Source: Sipunculus nudus
Taxonomy: Eukaryota > Annelida > Sipuncula > Golfingiida > Sipunculidae
Assembly (NCBI GenBank): GCA_026874595.1
Contig: CM049317.1
Coordinates: 50,558,401 to 50,622,400 of the forward strand
Length of the DNA stretch: 64,000 nucleotides
Direction of reading: 5' to 3'
The notes beneath the pieces were generated by a model. It had not been told where the DNA came from and made no database searches. It worked only from the letters and a program-made list of their open reading frames with translations. The translations under genes and the position numbers were made by a program. This document shows, in pieces, positions 30,897 through 42,479 of this stretch; the first letter of the stretch is position 1; every line of letters begins with the position of its first letter.

Positions 30897-33789
30897 GTAG
30901 GTACTTTTCTCTAACTTTTCTTTTGTTAACGTTATCATTTTCCTCACCGTTCTCTTTCTGATTCAGATTTGCCATAATAAGTAAAGGCCTAGTTTTCTCC
31001 ACTTTCATTTTGTTATTTAACTTAGGTTGTGTAATCGCCATGGCGACGGTTATTTTTATACCTAAAATGGTAATATATATTAAAACTTTAACACAATACA
31101 TTTTCATACAAATCTACATATATTCAATGGTATATATGTTTAGGATGCGTAAAAAAATATATTCATATCAGATTTAGATAATTTAATGTCACTTTTGTGA
31201 CTGCAAATTTAGTCTCAGTTGTGAGACCGAGCGCTTCAAATTGTGTGTTTCTTTATTATATCCCTACATTATTTTATTACTCTGCCTGAAGACACATACG
31301 AGCCAAAAATGTCTGCATTATAAATTACGGTAATACAACTGTAGACTGGCGTCCTGGTCCAGATGTAAGGTCAAGCAAATGTATTCCAAATCACATTATA
31401 TCATCATAGAACAAAGTTGCACAGTATTAATATAGATTGTACATAACTGAATTCAATTCCTTGGTTACAGGTTACATAAAGCACAGGGTACAAGTGCGGC
31501 ATTGCTTCTGCAATTTAGCGCCATCTCCTGTTCCTTTAGGTAAACACAATCTGTGAGAACGGCGTGCATGTCGGATCGTATGCTTTGCATTTTCTCATAA
31601 AGTAGGATGGATGGCAAACGAAATTATACGTATTTTCACAGTAACAAAAAAAAATTACAAGCAACCGTTTTTTGTTAAATGTTAATATTTAAAATATATA
31701 TAACGTTTCTAGTTTGGATACTTGTTGGCACTGAGAAACATATAATGGTGCAACAATAATGAGCGTCTTTTAAGATGCTTGATAATAGAAATGTTCTGAT
31801 GTCATGAAATGTCACTGACAGAATCGTGCTTTGTTTCAGATTTGCATTATCTTCGTCAGGTGAGTATTAAATTTGGCTGTAAACTCATTTGGGTCAATAG
31901 CTTGTTCACCATTTTTGTGAGAACCTATTTTGAACCATATATAAGGCTTAATAATATTTGTCGGCAGTATATTGAAAGTGAGTTTCTCGTTACGTGAGAG
32001 TATTTGCTTCAATCAAAACATTCAGAAAAATACTCCCTTTTCTCTGGAATTTTCCGATTATCAGCTGTATAACGGTTAAATTTTACAAACCCATAATTAA
32101 TCTCTCAAATTTTTAACTATCAATAATAGTATTACACTGCTGATTTTTAAAAGATTGTGAACAAGCTTGATAAACATTATAAAGTTTACAAACATTGATG
32201 GAGAACTCATAGGCATGTATCTCACAATAATTCACCATGTTGGGAAAAGCGTTCCTCCACGATTTTTTTTTTCAATCAGTTGTCGTGTCACTCCAAAACT
32301 CTGTCAAAACTTTATACAAAGTTTCTCATGGTCGTGCCGATGGCTACTGATGACTACTAAAATATGACTATTTTCGTGTTTTATATAAACACTAGAGGGT
32401 TTCAGAATGTGGCTTGTCAGGCAAGCCAGCGAAAAAAATATTGAACACTCGGAATAAGTTTTAAATATTTGTGACTTTCGAAAATAGCTGGCCAATAGTC
32501 GATCCTTTGAAATTAAAATGATTGTGACTTCCGCAAATGGTTGGCCGATAGTCGATCCTATGAAATTATAACTTGAATGAAATTACTCCGAGATCTTTCT
32601 TATATATTAAGATTTTTTTGTAATTTGGCTTAATTCGAGGTAAATTCTCATCTTGAAATATCCTATTGTTTAACTGCAGCTGGTTCGAGGATCTGCACAT
32701 TCCGTGCCAACAATGATACAGGAGTCGAGAACATTTGATCAATGTCCAGTTCAGAAGCGACGCCATGAAAGGCTGCGAAATGTATGTCAATTGAAGTCAA
32801 AACAATCAAAACTCTCTTCTTATACAAGTCAGCTATGGCCAAGCAAGAATGGGATCATAATGAAAGACCTCAGCTTCATGGTCTGCCAATGCGCCAAAGC
32901 CGGTTCAACGTTTTGGCGGGACTACCTCGCCCCATTGCATGAATGGACTTTCATGGAAAACGCGCCGTCACCGCTGCTGCGTGAAGCAGAATCGAATTAT
33001 TTGACTGCTATATTTGTAAGGCATCCCCTCTATCGCTTGTATTCTTCGTACAATGATAAAGTTGTCGGGATGGCAGGAACGCCGGGAATGATAGTAGATA
33101 CCGGGAAAAGTATTTATCGCCGGTATCGCCGGAATACAGGAATAAATGATAAGCCCTGTTATGACGACATAACGTTTGAGGAGTTTGTCAGACTTGCAAT
33201 AAGTGAAGTTAAGTTCTACAAGAACGCACGCAACGCCGAAATACACCGACGGCCATTTTTTGCAAGCTGCCTGCCATGTCAATATAGATATGACATTATT
33301 GGAAAACTTGAGACTTTCACTGATGACGTCAGTGTGCTGATTACATCGTTGAACGCTAGAGGCGCTAACTTCAGCCTGGACCGTAATGATATGATGGATG
33401 TATACATTGAAGATAAATGCCGTCATTTGCAAGAAAACCGTACTTTTCCGTTAGGCAGGAGCCGTGAAGACTGTTCTGCATTAAACGTTGTCCTCCCGAC
33501 GAAACTAAAATCACTTTGGAATAAAGGATTTACTGCAAATGACGGATTCAGCATGGCGGCTTTCGAAAACTTGCCTCGTTCTGATTGGGAGCTGAAGTGT
33601 AAGGATATGGTAAGAAAAGTTCTTGACAAACCGGGCGGCAAAACTTCGACGCACGATATTGCATTGACTGCTGCAAAAACCGCCTTACAGAATCTACCCA
33701 GAGAACTTTATTATAAGCTCGTGCAAGCTTACTCGTTGGATCTCGAAATGTTTGGATATGATCCTGAAGAGCCCCTAGCGCCAAAATGA
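30782..33789 (+). CDS. Golgi sulfotransferase, HNK-1/chondroitin type (CHST8-14-like; complete, 4 exons)
   Basis: Spliced coding sequence is 30782-30896, 31471-31539, 31840-31859 and 32680-33789: 1314 nt, 437 aa, in frame throughout. The enzyme should use PAPS to sulfate chondroitin/dermatan GalNAc, or terminal GlcA or GalNAc, in the Golgi. A type II anchor lies at about residues 19-35. The luminal part starts with a basic region, QKRRHERLRNVC (about 93-104), as in this family. The 5'-phosphosulfate loop is CAKAGSTFW (139-147). The 3'-phosphate-binding segment is AIFVRHPLYRLYSSYNDK (178-195). Further on come the family-typical CLPCQYRYDIIGKLETF and a C-terminal YYKLVQAYSLDLEMFGYD. This is a different family from gene 1 despite being its neighbour. 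Acceptor specificity cannot be told. Confidence 0.87.
31471..31539 (+). CDS. Sulfotransferase 2, exon 2 (stem)
   Basis: Acceptor TTGGTTACAG and donor TTTAG|GTAAAC. 69 nt in phase 1-1, encoding the stem with HCFCNLAPSPVPL. Both possible upstream donors give an open frame in this exon, and the later exons decide between them. Confidence 0.65.
31840..31859 (+). CDS. Sulfotransferase 2, exon 3 (20-nt microexon)
   Basis: Acceptor GCTTTGTTTCAG and donor GTCAG|GTGAGT are both near consensus, with only 20 nt between them (D-LHYLRQ). It restores phase 0 for exon 4, which supports it. Without it, exon 2 would not join exon 4 in frame. Confidence 0.65.
32469..32575 (+). repeat. Local ~53-bp tandem duplication in intron 3 of gene 2
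   Basis: TGTGACTT(T/C)CG(A/C)AAAT is followed by TGGCC(A/G)ATAGTCGATCCT and TGAAATTA in both units. Moderately diverged, non-coding. Confidence 0.6.
32680..33789 (+). CDS. Sulfotransferase 2, exon 4 (catalytic domain)
   Basis: The acceptor GTTTAACTGCAG is followed in phase 0 by LVRGSAHSVPTMIQES and the whole PAPS-binding luminal domain, to TGA at 33787-33789. The protein ends EEPLAPK. A possible polyadenylation signal AATAAA is at 34902-34907, beyond a TCGTA-rich repeat. Confidence 0.88.
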   Translation: MVRGSAHSVPTMIQESRTFDQCPVQKRRHERLRNVCQLKSKQSKLSSYTSQLWPSKNGIIMKDLSFMVCQCAKAGSTFWRDYLAPLHEWTFMENAPSPLLREAESNYLTAIFVRHPLYRLYSSYNDKVVGMAGTPGMIVDTGKSIYRRYRRNTGINDKPCYDDITFEEFVRLAISEVKFYKNARNAEIHRRPFFASCLPCQYRYDIIGKLETFTDDVSVLITSLNARGANFSLDRNDMMDVYIEDKCRHLQENRTFPLGRSREDCSALNVVLPTKLKSLWNKGFTANDGFSMAAFENLPRSDWELKCKDMVRKVLDKPGGKTSTHDIALTAAKTALQNLPRELYYKLVQAYSLDLEMFGYDPEEPLAPK

Positions 33790-34089
33790 AAAGTCAACCA
33801 TGAGATTTATTTTGGCATGTTTAAAATAATCAGTGACAACGGCCGTTGACATGACCCTTGTTCAAAACTCTGCTCAAGACTACAAGACAAACGGCGAAAT
33901 CTGAGCAGAATTAGGAAGTTCTCTATTCATATGTCTTAATTATATGTTAATTGATCCACTTTACTGCCGGTAACTGCCTAACCGGCATTATGAATGCACA
34001 ATTAAAATGGTTTAATATGTGTTATTGTAATCCATGTAATCAACCGTGTACAGTTCATCTATTTCACTCTAAATCCTAAGTCATAAACA

Positions 34090-34700
34090 ATCTACGATTT
34101 TTACTGTCGTACGATTTCAGCAGGCCTAAGACAGACGGAACCGTCATGGATTTGGGAGAGGTTTTTTTTAATAATTTCGTGGAAGGGTTCACTTATAAAA
34201 TATTTGTTGTACTACGGTTGTGGAAGTATTGGTCTGGCCTGTCTAAGTTTAATCGTACGCTCTTCCCACGACAGTCGTATGAGGTCCCTACGATCGTCGT
34301 AATAGAATTTTAGTCCTATATAAGACAAACCCACGGCGGTCACAGGAATGACCTAAAACGGTAGAAAATTCGTAGGACCGGCATGGAAGAACGTGCGGCA
34401 ATCGTTTGGCTGTCGAGCATGGGAAGGTCGTAAGGCCTAAGATCACCAAAAAAATCCTACGAAAGTCGTAGGTTTATCGTAACACAGTCGTGAGGCATCT
34501 TACAACAGACCTACGAGACCTATAAAGAATAACCTACGACGCTGAAATATTTTTAAATGTTCAAAATTCTACGACAAGGGTCTACGACAGCTTTTTCCGT
34601 CGCAGAACAACTGAATTTCGTACGACACAACCACGACTATCCTTGGAATTTCCCACATTTCCTGTCGTAGACCTGTCGTATATGTGTTGTGCGATATATG
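34090..34700. repeat. Patch packed with TCGTA/TACGA motifs
   Basis: About 18 occurrences of TCGTA or TACGA fall in some 600 bp, many as CCTACGA or GTCGTAGG in both orientations, including CCTACGAAAGTCGTAGG as a near palindrome. This looks like a DNA-transposon body with dispersed subterminal motifs. Neither ends nor target duplications could be fixed, and it carries no open frame. Confidence 0.5.
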
Positions 34701-35302
34701 TGACTAAGACTAAACTTGATTTGTGCTCCACTGAGACAGACAAATAATCAGATTTATGATTATTCTCTAGAACTCATAATACTCTACGATTTCGATTAGG
34801 TTATTAACTTTCATGTAACGTTGACTCGTTGAGACATTTCTTTTTGTTAGATCACCAGGATCCGGCACTTTTCCTGCCAAAAGATTTCTCCATAGGAATC
34901 GAATAAATATTATTTATATCCATGGCCGATAATTAAGATTTGATTTTTGGAAGCTAAAAATTATTGACATTTGGTCACAGAGAAATGAAACGTTGTTCTA
35001 TACTCACGTATAAAAATGTTTACAAATTTGCATAACATTTTTCACTTTTACAAAAAGTAAAATTATTTGTTTATATTTTCTGTTTATTTTAGTTTTCAAG
35101 CACATATATTGACAAAGAGTTTGATTTTACGATATTTATATATAAGTAAAGAAAAATAAAGAAAGAAAAATATATGGGATACCACAATGCTTCGTGATTT
35201 GTGGAAAGCATCTGATTAGCGTAAACCCATAAACTAGTATCACAGGCCGAGATTTTATGTTATTGAATTAAATTAGTTACATATCACGTTCTTTTCTGTT
35301 GG

Positions 35303-35306
<4 letters not shown>

Positions 35307-35391
<85 letters not shown>

Positions 35392-35424
35392 TAGATAGAA
35401 AGATAGATAGATAGATAGATAGAT
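35307..35424. repeat. Compound microsatellite (TA)n(GA)n(GATA)n
   Basis: A pure TA tract passes directly into GA repeats and then GATA repeats. It produces Ser/Leu/Ile-repeat open frames on the minus strand that are not genes. Confidence 0.95.
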
Positions 35425-36060
35425 AATGAGAAAATTATTGAGTGGAAGGGGATGTGGAGTGTATGTACAGCGCTGTGTGGCCTATGTGTGCGGGGATTAG
35501 AAGTCCCAATTCGCCCCTGGCGGAGAGGGGGCGTTGCGTAGTGCATATTGCAGATAGAAATTGCATTCCTGTGTCTACTGTCTTGACGGCGGCTATTATA
35601 CAAGTGATGATGTTAAATTAGGGCTCCGACAAAATACTTAATTAAGATTATATCAATTGACATATATTAATATTAATTTCATATATAACTAAATCTGTAT
35701 ATTTTCTAGAAAAAGAAGAAGAACATAGAAAGGGGAAAAAAGGTTTTAATAAACTAAATGTCTGTGTGGTCATATTATTTGTAAGTATAGTAAGGAACGT
35801 TTCTGTGTTGGGCAATCTGCCCATGTGTATGGTCCTCCCTGTCTGACTTCATCCTATATCCATACAAATAATAGGACCATATTAATGGATTATAATTAAA
35901 GGGCTGACCGTGTAGCGCATGGTGTTTATACAGTTCATCTCGTACAGGAGAGATACAGAGCACAATGCCAAGTACAAACAAATCGTACTTAGTCGCTTGT
36001 TTTGTTAATTACACGCACTCACAATTCCTTACTCTTATACAAAAAAAAAATAAAAAGGTC

Positions 36061-36390
36061 GAAATTTGCTTCATCTGCGTTCCCGCCTTATCGCCCTGAT
36101 ATGACATATAGAAGACTATTTTAACGTAGCTATGTATCCGTCGCCATCAGACGGATACATGCCAAGCAAGGAGTGCACACAAGGCTTTGTGTCGGGTGGG
36201 TGTCGGGTTGTCTGTCTGACCCTGTGGCCTGTGCACGCGGCTTGCCCAGCCGATGACCTGTCACTCAAAACGAAATGTAACAACATTGGCCCTGGGCACT
36301 CCTTGCTGGGCTGGTATCTGTCTTTCTAGCAACAATAAAATAGTCTGAATGGCATAATAGATCGATGAAGCGGGAACGCCGAGGGAGCAA
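36061..36390. mobile_element. Foldback-like inverted-repeat element
   Basis: The left arm has GCGTTCCCGCCTTATCG and GACTATTTTA. The right arm has the same words inverted (TAAAATAGTC, CGATGAAGCGGGAACGC). Nearer the centre, AGCAAGGAGTGC is matched by GCACTCCTTGCT, and TGTATCCGTC by GACGGATACA. No target duplication was fixed. A 65-codon open frame inside is incidental. Confidence 0.5.
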
Positions 36391-36973
36391 CATTCGATCT
36401 ATTATAATAGTTCCTTGATTAAAAGTGTTGTCATTTGTTACCAGGTCCCATGCTCAAAACCCTTTGCCTGTTTTACTCTCCTCCGTCGCGTAGTTTGTGG
36501 TCTTCTTGTATTTTACCTTTCCCCATTTCTTTCTTTTGTACTAACGAATCTTCAAACGATTCAACTTTGTCATTTAAATAAGTAGTCTTACGTTGTTTCA
36601 TCAAGCCAACTTTTCATTGTGGACTTCACAGAGTTATCCTCGAGTGCCTGTTTGACTTACTTTATGGTATACAATTTACATAACAGGAGCAACAGGATCT
36701 GGCATGCCGATTATGCAGAAATTGGTACAATTTAATGAGACCCATAGCTGCATTTAGTCTTCTAAATTCAACTTCCAAATCGATAGTCACATAAATTGTC
36801 ATTCGCTATCAATGTATTTGTATCAAGAAGAATAAAAGAAATGTTAATACATGTCGATTTCCAGGGATTCTAACAAAGTTTTGCATACACCGTAGCACAA
36901 AATAAGATCTCAGTGTAACCTCACGTAAACCAAAGCACCGCTCTGTTGACATTTGGTGATTCTCCAACCTTAA

Positions 36974-37561
36974 GCCCCTTTCACACATTCACGGATAGCA
37001 TCACGGATCATCCCGGATAATCGTTCCGTGATCATCCGTGTTAACTCCGTCATCAACGTGTAAATCCGGGCATCACCGTGTTAACACCGTGTTGCATCCA
37101 TAGTGATACTTGGCGCACCGGCATGTTCGGAGAAAAAATTGAACCTGCACAATTTATCGTCCCGGAGTACACGGATAAAAAATCATCCGTATCACTCCTT
37201 GTAGGCACCGTGCACCTCCGTGTAGCCACCGTATACATCCGGGGGTCACCGTGTAGCCACCGGGAGCTCCGTATTGAGACCGGCACTTTCCGGGTGCAGG
37301 TTTAAGTTTTTTCTCAGATCATGCTGGTGCACCAAGGATCACTACGGATGCAACACGGTGTTAACACGGTGATGCTCGGTATTTACACGGAGATTCTATA
37401 GATAACACGGATGATTCCGGAACGATGCTTCGGGATTATCCGTGTTGCTATCCGTGAATATGTGAAAGCCCCATTTACGAAATCGCGCTGCTGTCACCGG
37501 AACACCAGAGATTAAGGTCCGGGGTGATCCCTGTTGCTATCCGTGAATGTGTGAAAGGGGC
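36974..37561. mobile_element. TTAA-flanked foldback MITE
   Basis: Flanked on both sides by TTAA (36970-36973, 37562-37565). Ends are GCCCCTTTCACACATTCACG and its inverse. The interior folds on itself for about 190 bp per arm through CACGG/CCGTG-rich sequence (for example ACCGTGTTAACACCGTGTTG with CAACACGGTGTTAACACGGT). The right terminus is present twice, an inner copy at 37438-37474 and an outer one at 37527-37561. TTAA duplication points to piggyBac or Kolobok machinery. It has no transposase. Confidence 0.75.
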
Positions 37562-38029
37562 TTAACCGGGTCCATTTTAACAGGGGCGGATAATATATTG
37601 TCTCGCGCGCTTTGTTCTTCCTTTGCAGATATCATGTGTATAGATTAACGGTTGTTTAATTGTACCAGGGTGTTAAGCCGACCCCCTCCCCCTTTCTAGT
37701 ACCACCCCTGATCTTACTGTAAAGTTTCCCTGTTAACTGACTATTGGTGCCCTAGATTATTAGGGCAGTCAGGCCCGTCTGCCCTGCACCCTCCCCATTA
37801 AACCGCCGCTGACGTGTGTTACCACACGCACCGGTTTGGAGGCAGGAACAACCCAACTTGACGACCATAGATCGAACGCTTTCCGAAAATTGAAATGATA
37901 GACAGACGGACAAAAAGAACAAACTATTGGCTTTCTATCGAGTGACTTTCAGAGCGATTGCTGAGAAGTTGTGGCCTGATGAACGACATATATTACTTTT
38001 AAGAACATAAAAACAGAGATAGCTGACAA

Positions 38030-38843
38030 CAACCGACAAACGGACAGACATACTGACACACTGACACATCTGAGCTTACAGGTGACTAGATTATCATTTT
38101 ATCATGGAGAAGGTATTTAGAAACAAAATGAGTTATAGTTTATGTAGATAAGCGATACAGGTTTGGAGATATGGCCCAAAATGGCCGTTGTAGTGGTTCT
38201 AGTACAACGCCTCATAGTGGCCATATCCCTAAAATGAAAAATCCCTTTCAAGACATTAGTGTAAGGCATAAGATGTACCAGTTTCAAAAGGGTTCCTGCA
38301 AACCTGTGGCCTGTAGAATGCTATATGTGAGACGCAAGAACAAGCAAGCAGGCGAAATTGAGGACAACTGACAAAAAGACAGGCATACTGACAAAGTGAC
38401 ACAGGACTGAGATAAGGTGACTTAACCAGGTGATGGAGAAGACCAAGAGGAAGAGATTAAGCAACAGTTTATGTAATTCAGTAGTATATTTTAGAGATAT
38501 GGCCAAAAAAATTATACAAGTATGTGATGCAGGGGCGAGAGCAGCGCTCCCTAGCGGCCATATCCCAAAAATGAAAAATCGGTTTGGAGATATTATAATC
38601 AGACATATGATGTACCAATTTCATAGGGATTCCTTCAAAACTGTGGCCTGTAGAATGCTAAAGTAAGACGCAAGACCCATCGAGCAGGCGAAATTGAGGA
38701 CAACTGACAAACAGACGGACATACTGACAAAGTGACACAGGATTGAGACAAGACGACTTATCCAGGTTATGGAGAAGACCCAGTGGAAGAAAACATATTA
38801 TAGTTTATGTAATTGAGGTTTATAGTTATGGAGATATAGCCAA
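38030..38843 (+). repeat. ~335-bp tandem repeat, interrupted third unit
   Basis: Units begin near 38030, 38365 and 38701 with CAACTGACAAACAGACGGAC-like sequence and continue through GAGATATGGCC and (C)CTAGCGGCCATATCC. The third unit breaks off at GATATAGCCAAA (38843) and resumes at about 44090 with AGCGCCTCCTAGCGGCAATA, so a 5.2-kb element inserted into it. Confidence 0.7.
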
Positions 38844-40070
38844 ACAAGGTACCCATGGGTCACGGCGCGCAGCTGATCATGATTGGACTATAAATGTATC
38901 ACCATTGGTTTATTTTTTATTTATTTGGGAGGGGTCGAAAAAAGCAATTTATTTGAGCAAATATGAATGCAATGACAGTATGCCAAGCAGTGGTATAATG
39001 ATGATAAGGCTATTTGTTGAAGGATCTATAGTGTATGGAAAACTGCAAGAGTTCAATTTGACAGATACAAGGTTATGATTAACTATACTGATGAGGGGAT
39101 TTATGAATTTGTGAATGTATGACATAATATCTTGACAAGATCGGTCTTGACAAGGTGCATTATTTTGATGCCCCTCACGTCTACATATTACACAATATTG
39201 ACATAATTTCTGGCATGTACATAGGTACCTATGGACAAATGCTCAACAGTACTGAACCACCTGGAAGGTTAAATTCTTAAAAATATGATGAAATGTAGAT
39301 AATGTTTGAGAGGAAGAGGTAATCTGGGCCATGGTTGGTTTATATGATTGAAGAAAATGTTGCAAATAATATTTGAGACCTGGCCATGCCTTTCCATTGG
39401 TTACCTTTTTGATAAGCTGTTGACAGTTCAACAGTTTACACATTTGTCTGATGAGATCCAATTTATTTGGTAAACCTTTTTTTATCAATTTTATGATACG
39501 TATACAGTTGCCATAACGTCCCCATTCCACAGGTGCAATGACTTGATAGGGGGGAGGGGTGTTGTGTTATCATCAGAGTTACAATGCCTCTGTCTCTCTG
39601 TAGATATTTTCTTTAATTATTAAATTTTATGCTATAGCCATAGAACTATTGTTCACAGTGCCAAGGAGCAAAGCCTCAGTGGGATGAAGAAGGGGATGGT
39701 GAGAGTTACAACACCCTTGCATATACATACAGGATATAAAATTTAATTCAACAGTGCTTATAAAAAAAAGTTTATTCATGAACATAAAATATTTAAAACA
39801 GACAGAAAGATGGAGAAACAAAGCAAATTATTTTTTTCCCTATTCTACTGAGCCAAGAAAAAATAACAATATTTGCATTTATTCCTTTTTTTCATTACAT
39901 AATTTTAATCCAAGTTTCCGAATGTTACTATAAATTTACAGTATAACATACATTTGATTGTGAATATTTCAGTTGATTCACATTTCTAAATTGCATCAAC
40001 ATTTATAGCTAATGTATCTAGTTTATAGTACCTGTCAACCGAATGGGATGGAGGGAGGAAGGGAGGCAAT

Positions 40071-40073
<3 letters not shown>

Positions 40074-40115
<42 letters not shown>

Positions 40116-40215
40116 AGAGAGAAAGAAAGATGGAGAAAGAAAGAGAAAAAGCAGAGGAGAGAGAGAGAGAGAGAAAGAGAGACCTAGACTGCCAGAGAGA
40201 GAGAGAAAGAGAGGC
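40074..40215. repeat. (GA)n microsatellite
   Basis: Long GA/GAAA tract inside copy A. It explains the Arg/Glu-repeat and Ser/Leu-repeat open frames on both strands. Confidence 0.95.
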
Positions 40216-42479
40216 TCTCTGGTAATTACTGCCTGACCTAGCCTGACCCAGACACTCACAGTGGCAGTAGGTCAGACCTGAAGGTGTTATGTAACTGCCC
40301 AGTACACTGCATTTATACTGATCTGATGCAAACAATGAAGACATGGTACCTGGAAACTTGAATAAAATCTACAGGTTTTGATCAATTGGTTTCAAATTTC
40401 AGATTTTAACAGATGAAATGTTAATGTGTACATGCTGTGAAAATTATATCCACAGCACTAACAGGAAAAATTTGAATATTTATATTTTTTTAAATGGTAT
40501 CAGGAAAAAAGAAAGGTATTTTCAGCTATAAAACTAATACATGTGTTAAAATTAATCCAAGGATCAAAACACCCAATATATCATACCAGGAGCAAACTGG
40601 AGTTGGGAATGTTTAATTTTATGAACTGAAATAAAGGACCAGCAATATAAATTTTGATTATTTAGCCAGTCTCATGTAACAACTGATACAACCATGAGTT
40701 ATAAGTCAAACAAATTAAAATCTTTAATGAACACTTGTCTGAGTAATATTTTAAATTTTTGACATATTTATTTATTATTTTAATTTTGTAATAAATATAA
40801 ACCAACAAGTTAAAGACCTGAAAAAGACCTGGAAATTTAGATTAATTTAATATAATCAACTGCATCCTTGTCTATCATTATCTTGCTTCATATAATCCCT
40901 AATAGTAAACAACAATTTATTTTAATTATTTATTTTTCATTTTTATGGTTGAAATGAAAAATACCCAATGGTGACTGCATGGTGTCATTTGAAATACAAT
41001 TTTGGCCATCCATGGAAGATCCATAAATGATCAGTAATTGCAAGGTAATCCCCTGTAACTCATTAACTATAAATTCCTTTTCCATTTATTTTTTTAAGTT
41101 CTTATCATAAACCAAATATTAAAAAAAAGTTTATTGTTATGTTTATGGCCTAAACAAATACTAGTGGAGGGGTTGGACAGTTAGATCCAGTTGAAGCCAC
41201 CCAAGAGCTGGCTGGCTGCAGAGTGCCTCGCTTCAAGCAAGCATAATTGGCCTGAAAGGTCAATGTGGGGACATAAAAGAGGGGCTTCAGTACAGCTAAG
41301 GTGTGATATGGTCTCATAAAAACTTTCATAAAAGCTAGTTTTTGACCAATTCCTTTTATAACTTCAGAATTTAGAAGCTAAAATCCTTACGTGTGCAAGA
41401 TATGAAAATTAAATCAACAGTGCTTACAAGGAAAAAACATGCCATGGCCAAAGTTGGGCAAAATTTAAGGTACTGATTTTATATTTATGCTAATAACTTG
41501 AAAAATTCAGAACTAATTTTGGGAATACAATTGAATCTTGATTAAATAATGTTATATCCCTGGAAAAAAATGTCTACCTTCAGCAATTTTCATGTTAAGA
41601 GAGTAAATATATTTCTTGATTTTTTACAAAGTGCATTATGTTTGGGCCTAGAACTTAAAACCTTTACACAATACTGACATCATTTCTGGCATATGCATAG
41701 CGAATGTATAGAAAAATATGTATATTATATATTATCAAAGTCAGATCAGTGGTTTTGATATTAGCAAACTTAAAGTGTAACAATGGGGTTTTAATGGAAA
41801 AATGAAGTTTTTTCTTAATATCTCGAAGGAATGCAGTCCTAGTGACCAAACTTTTAGTATGGTAGAGGATTTCGGGGGACTTCTAACTGTATGCAAAATT
41901 TAAGGAACTTAGAGCTGAAGCTGGGGAGCTGAGCTCTAGTAAACTGCATAACACTAGCTCGATGTAAACAATATGTGACATGGTGCTTGAAAACTTGAAT
42001 AAAATCTACAGTTTTTGATCAACTGGTTTCAAATTTTTTGTTTTAACAGTTGAAATGGTAACAAAAACATGCTTTGAAAATTAAATCCACAGCAGTTACA
42101 GGAAAAAAACGTGCCATGGTCAAACTTGGGCAAAATTTAAGGTACCAATTTTATATTTTTACCAATATTTAAAAAATTTAACAGATTTTGATCTAATTTT
42201 TGGTATACAATTAAATTTTGATTATTTAAAGTAGAATTACTGAAAAAAAAATTCCTACCTTTAACACTTTTGGTCTTAAGTGACAAAATATCTTTCCTCA
42301 TTTTTTTACAAAGTCCATTATGTTTGGGCCCATAACTTTTTTAAATTAAATAATACTGACTTAATTTCTGGCATGTACATAGAAACCATATAGAGGAATA
42401 TTTATAGTAAAAATGAAGAAAACCAGATGAGTGGTTTTGATATTAGGCAGTCCTGAAGTGTGAAAATAGATTTCTAATA

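Noticed and set aside
30897-30900. Using the GTAG|GTACTT donor for gene 2 exon 1
   Set aside because: It leaves exon 2 open but breaks the frame into the catalytic exon. The donor 4 bp upstream fits all later phases.
40012-40344. Arg/Glu-rich and Ser/Leu-rich open frames
   Set aside because: They are translations of the (GA)n microsatellite on both strands.
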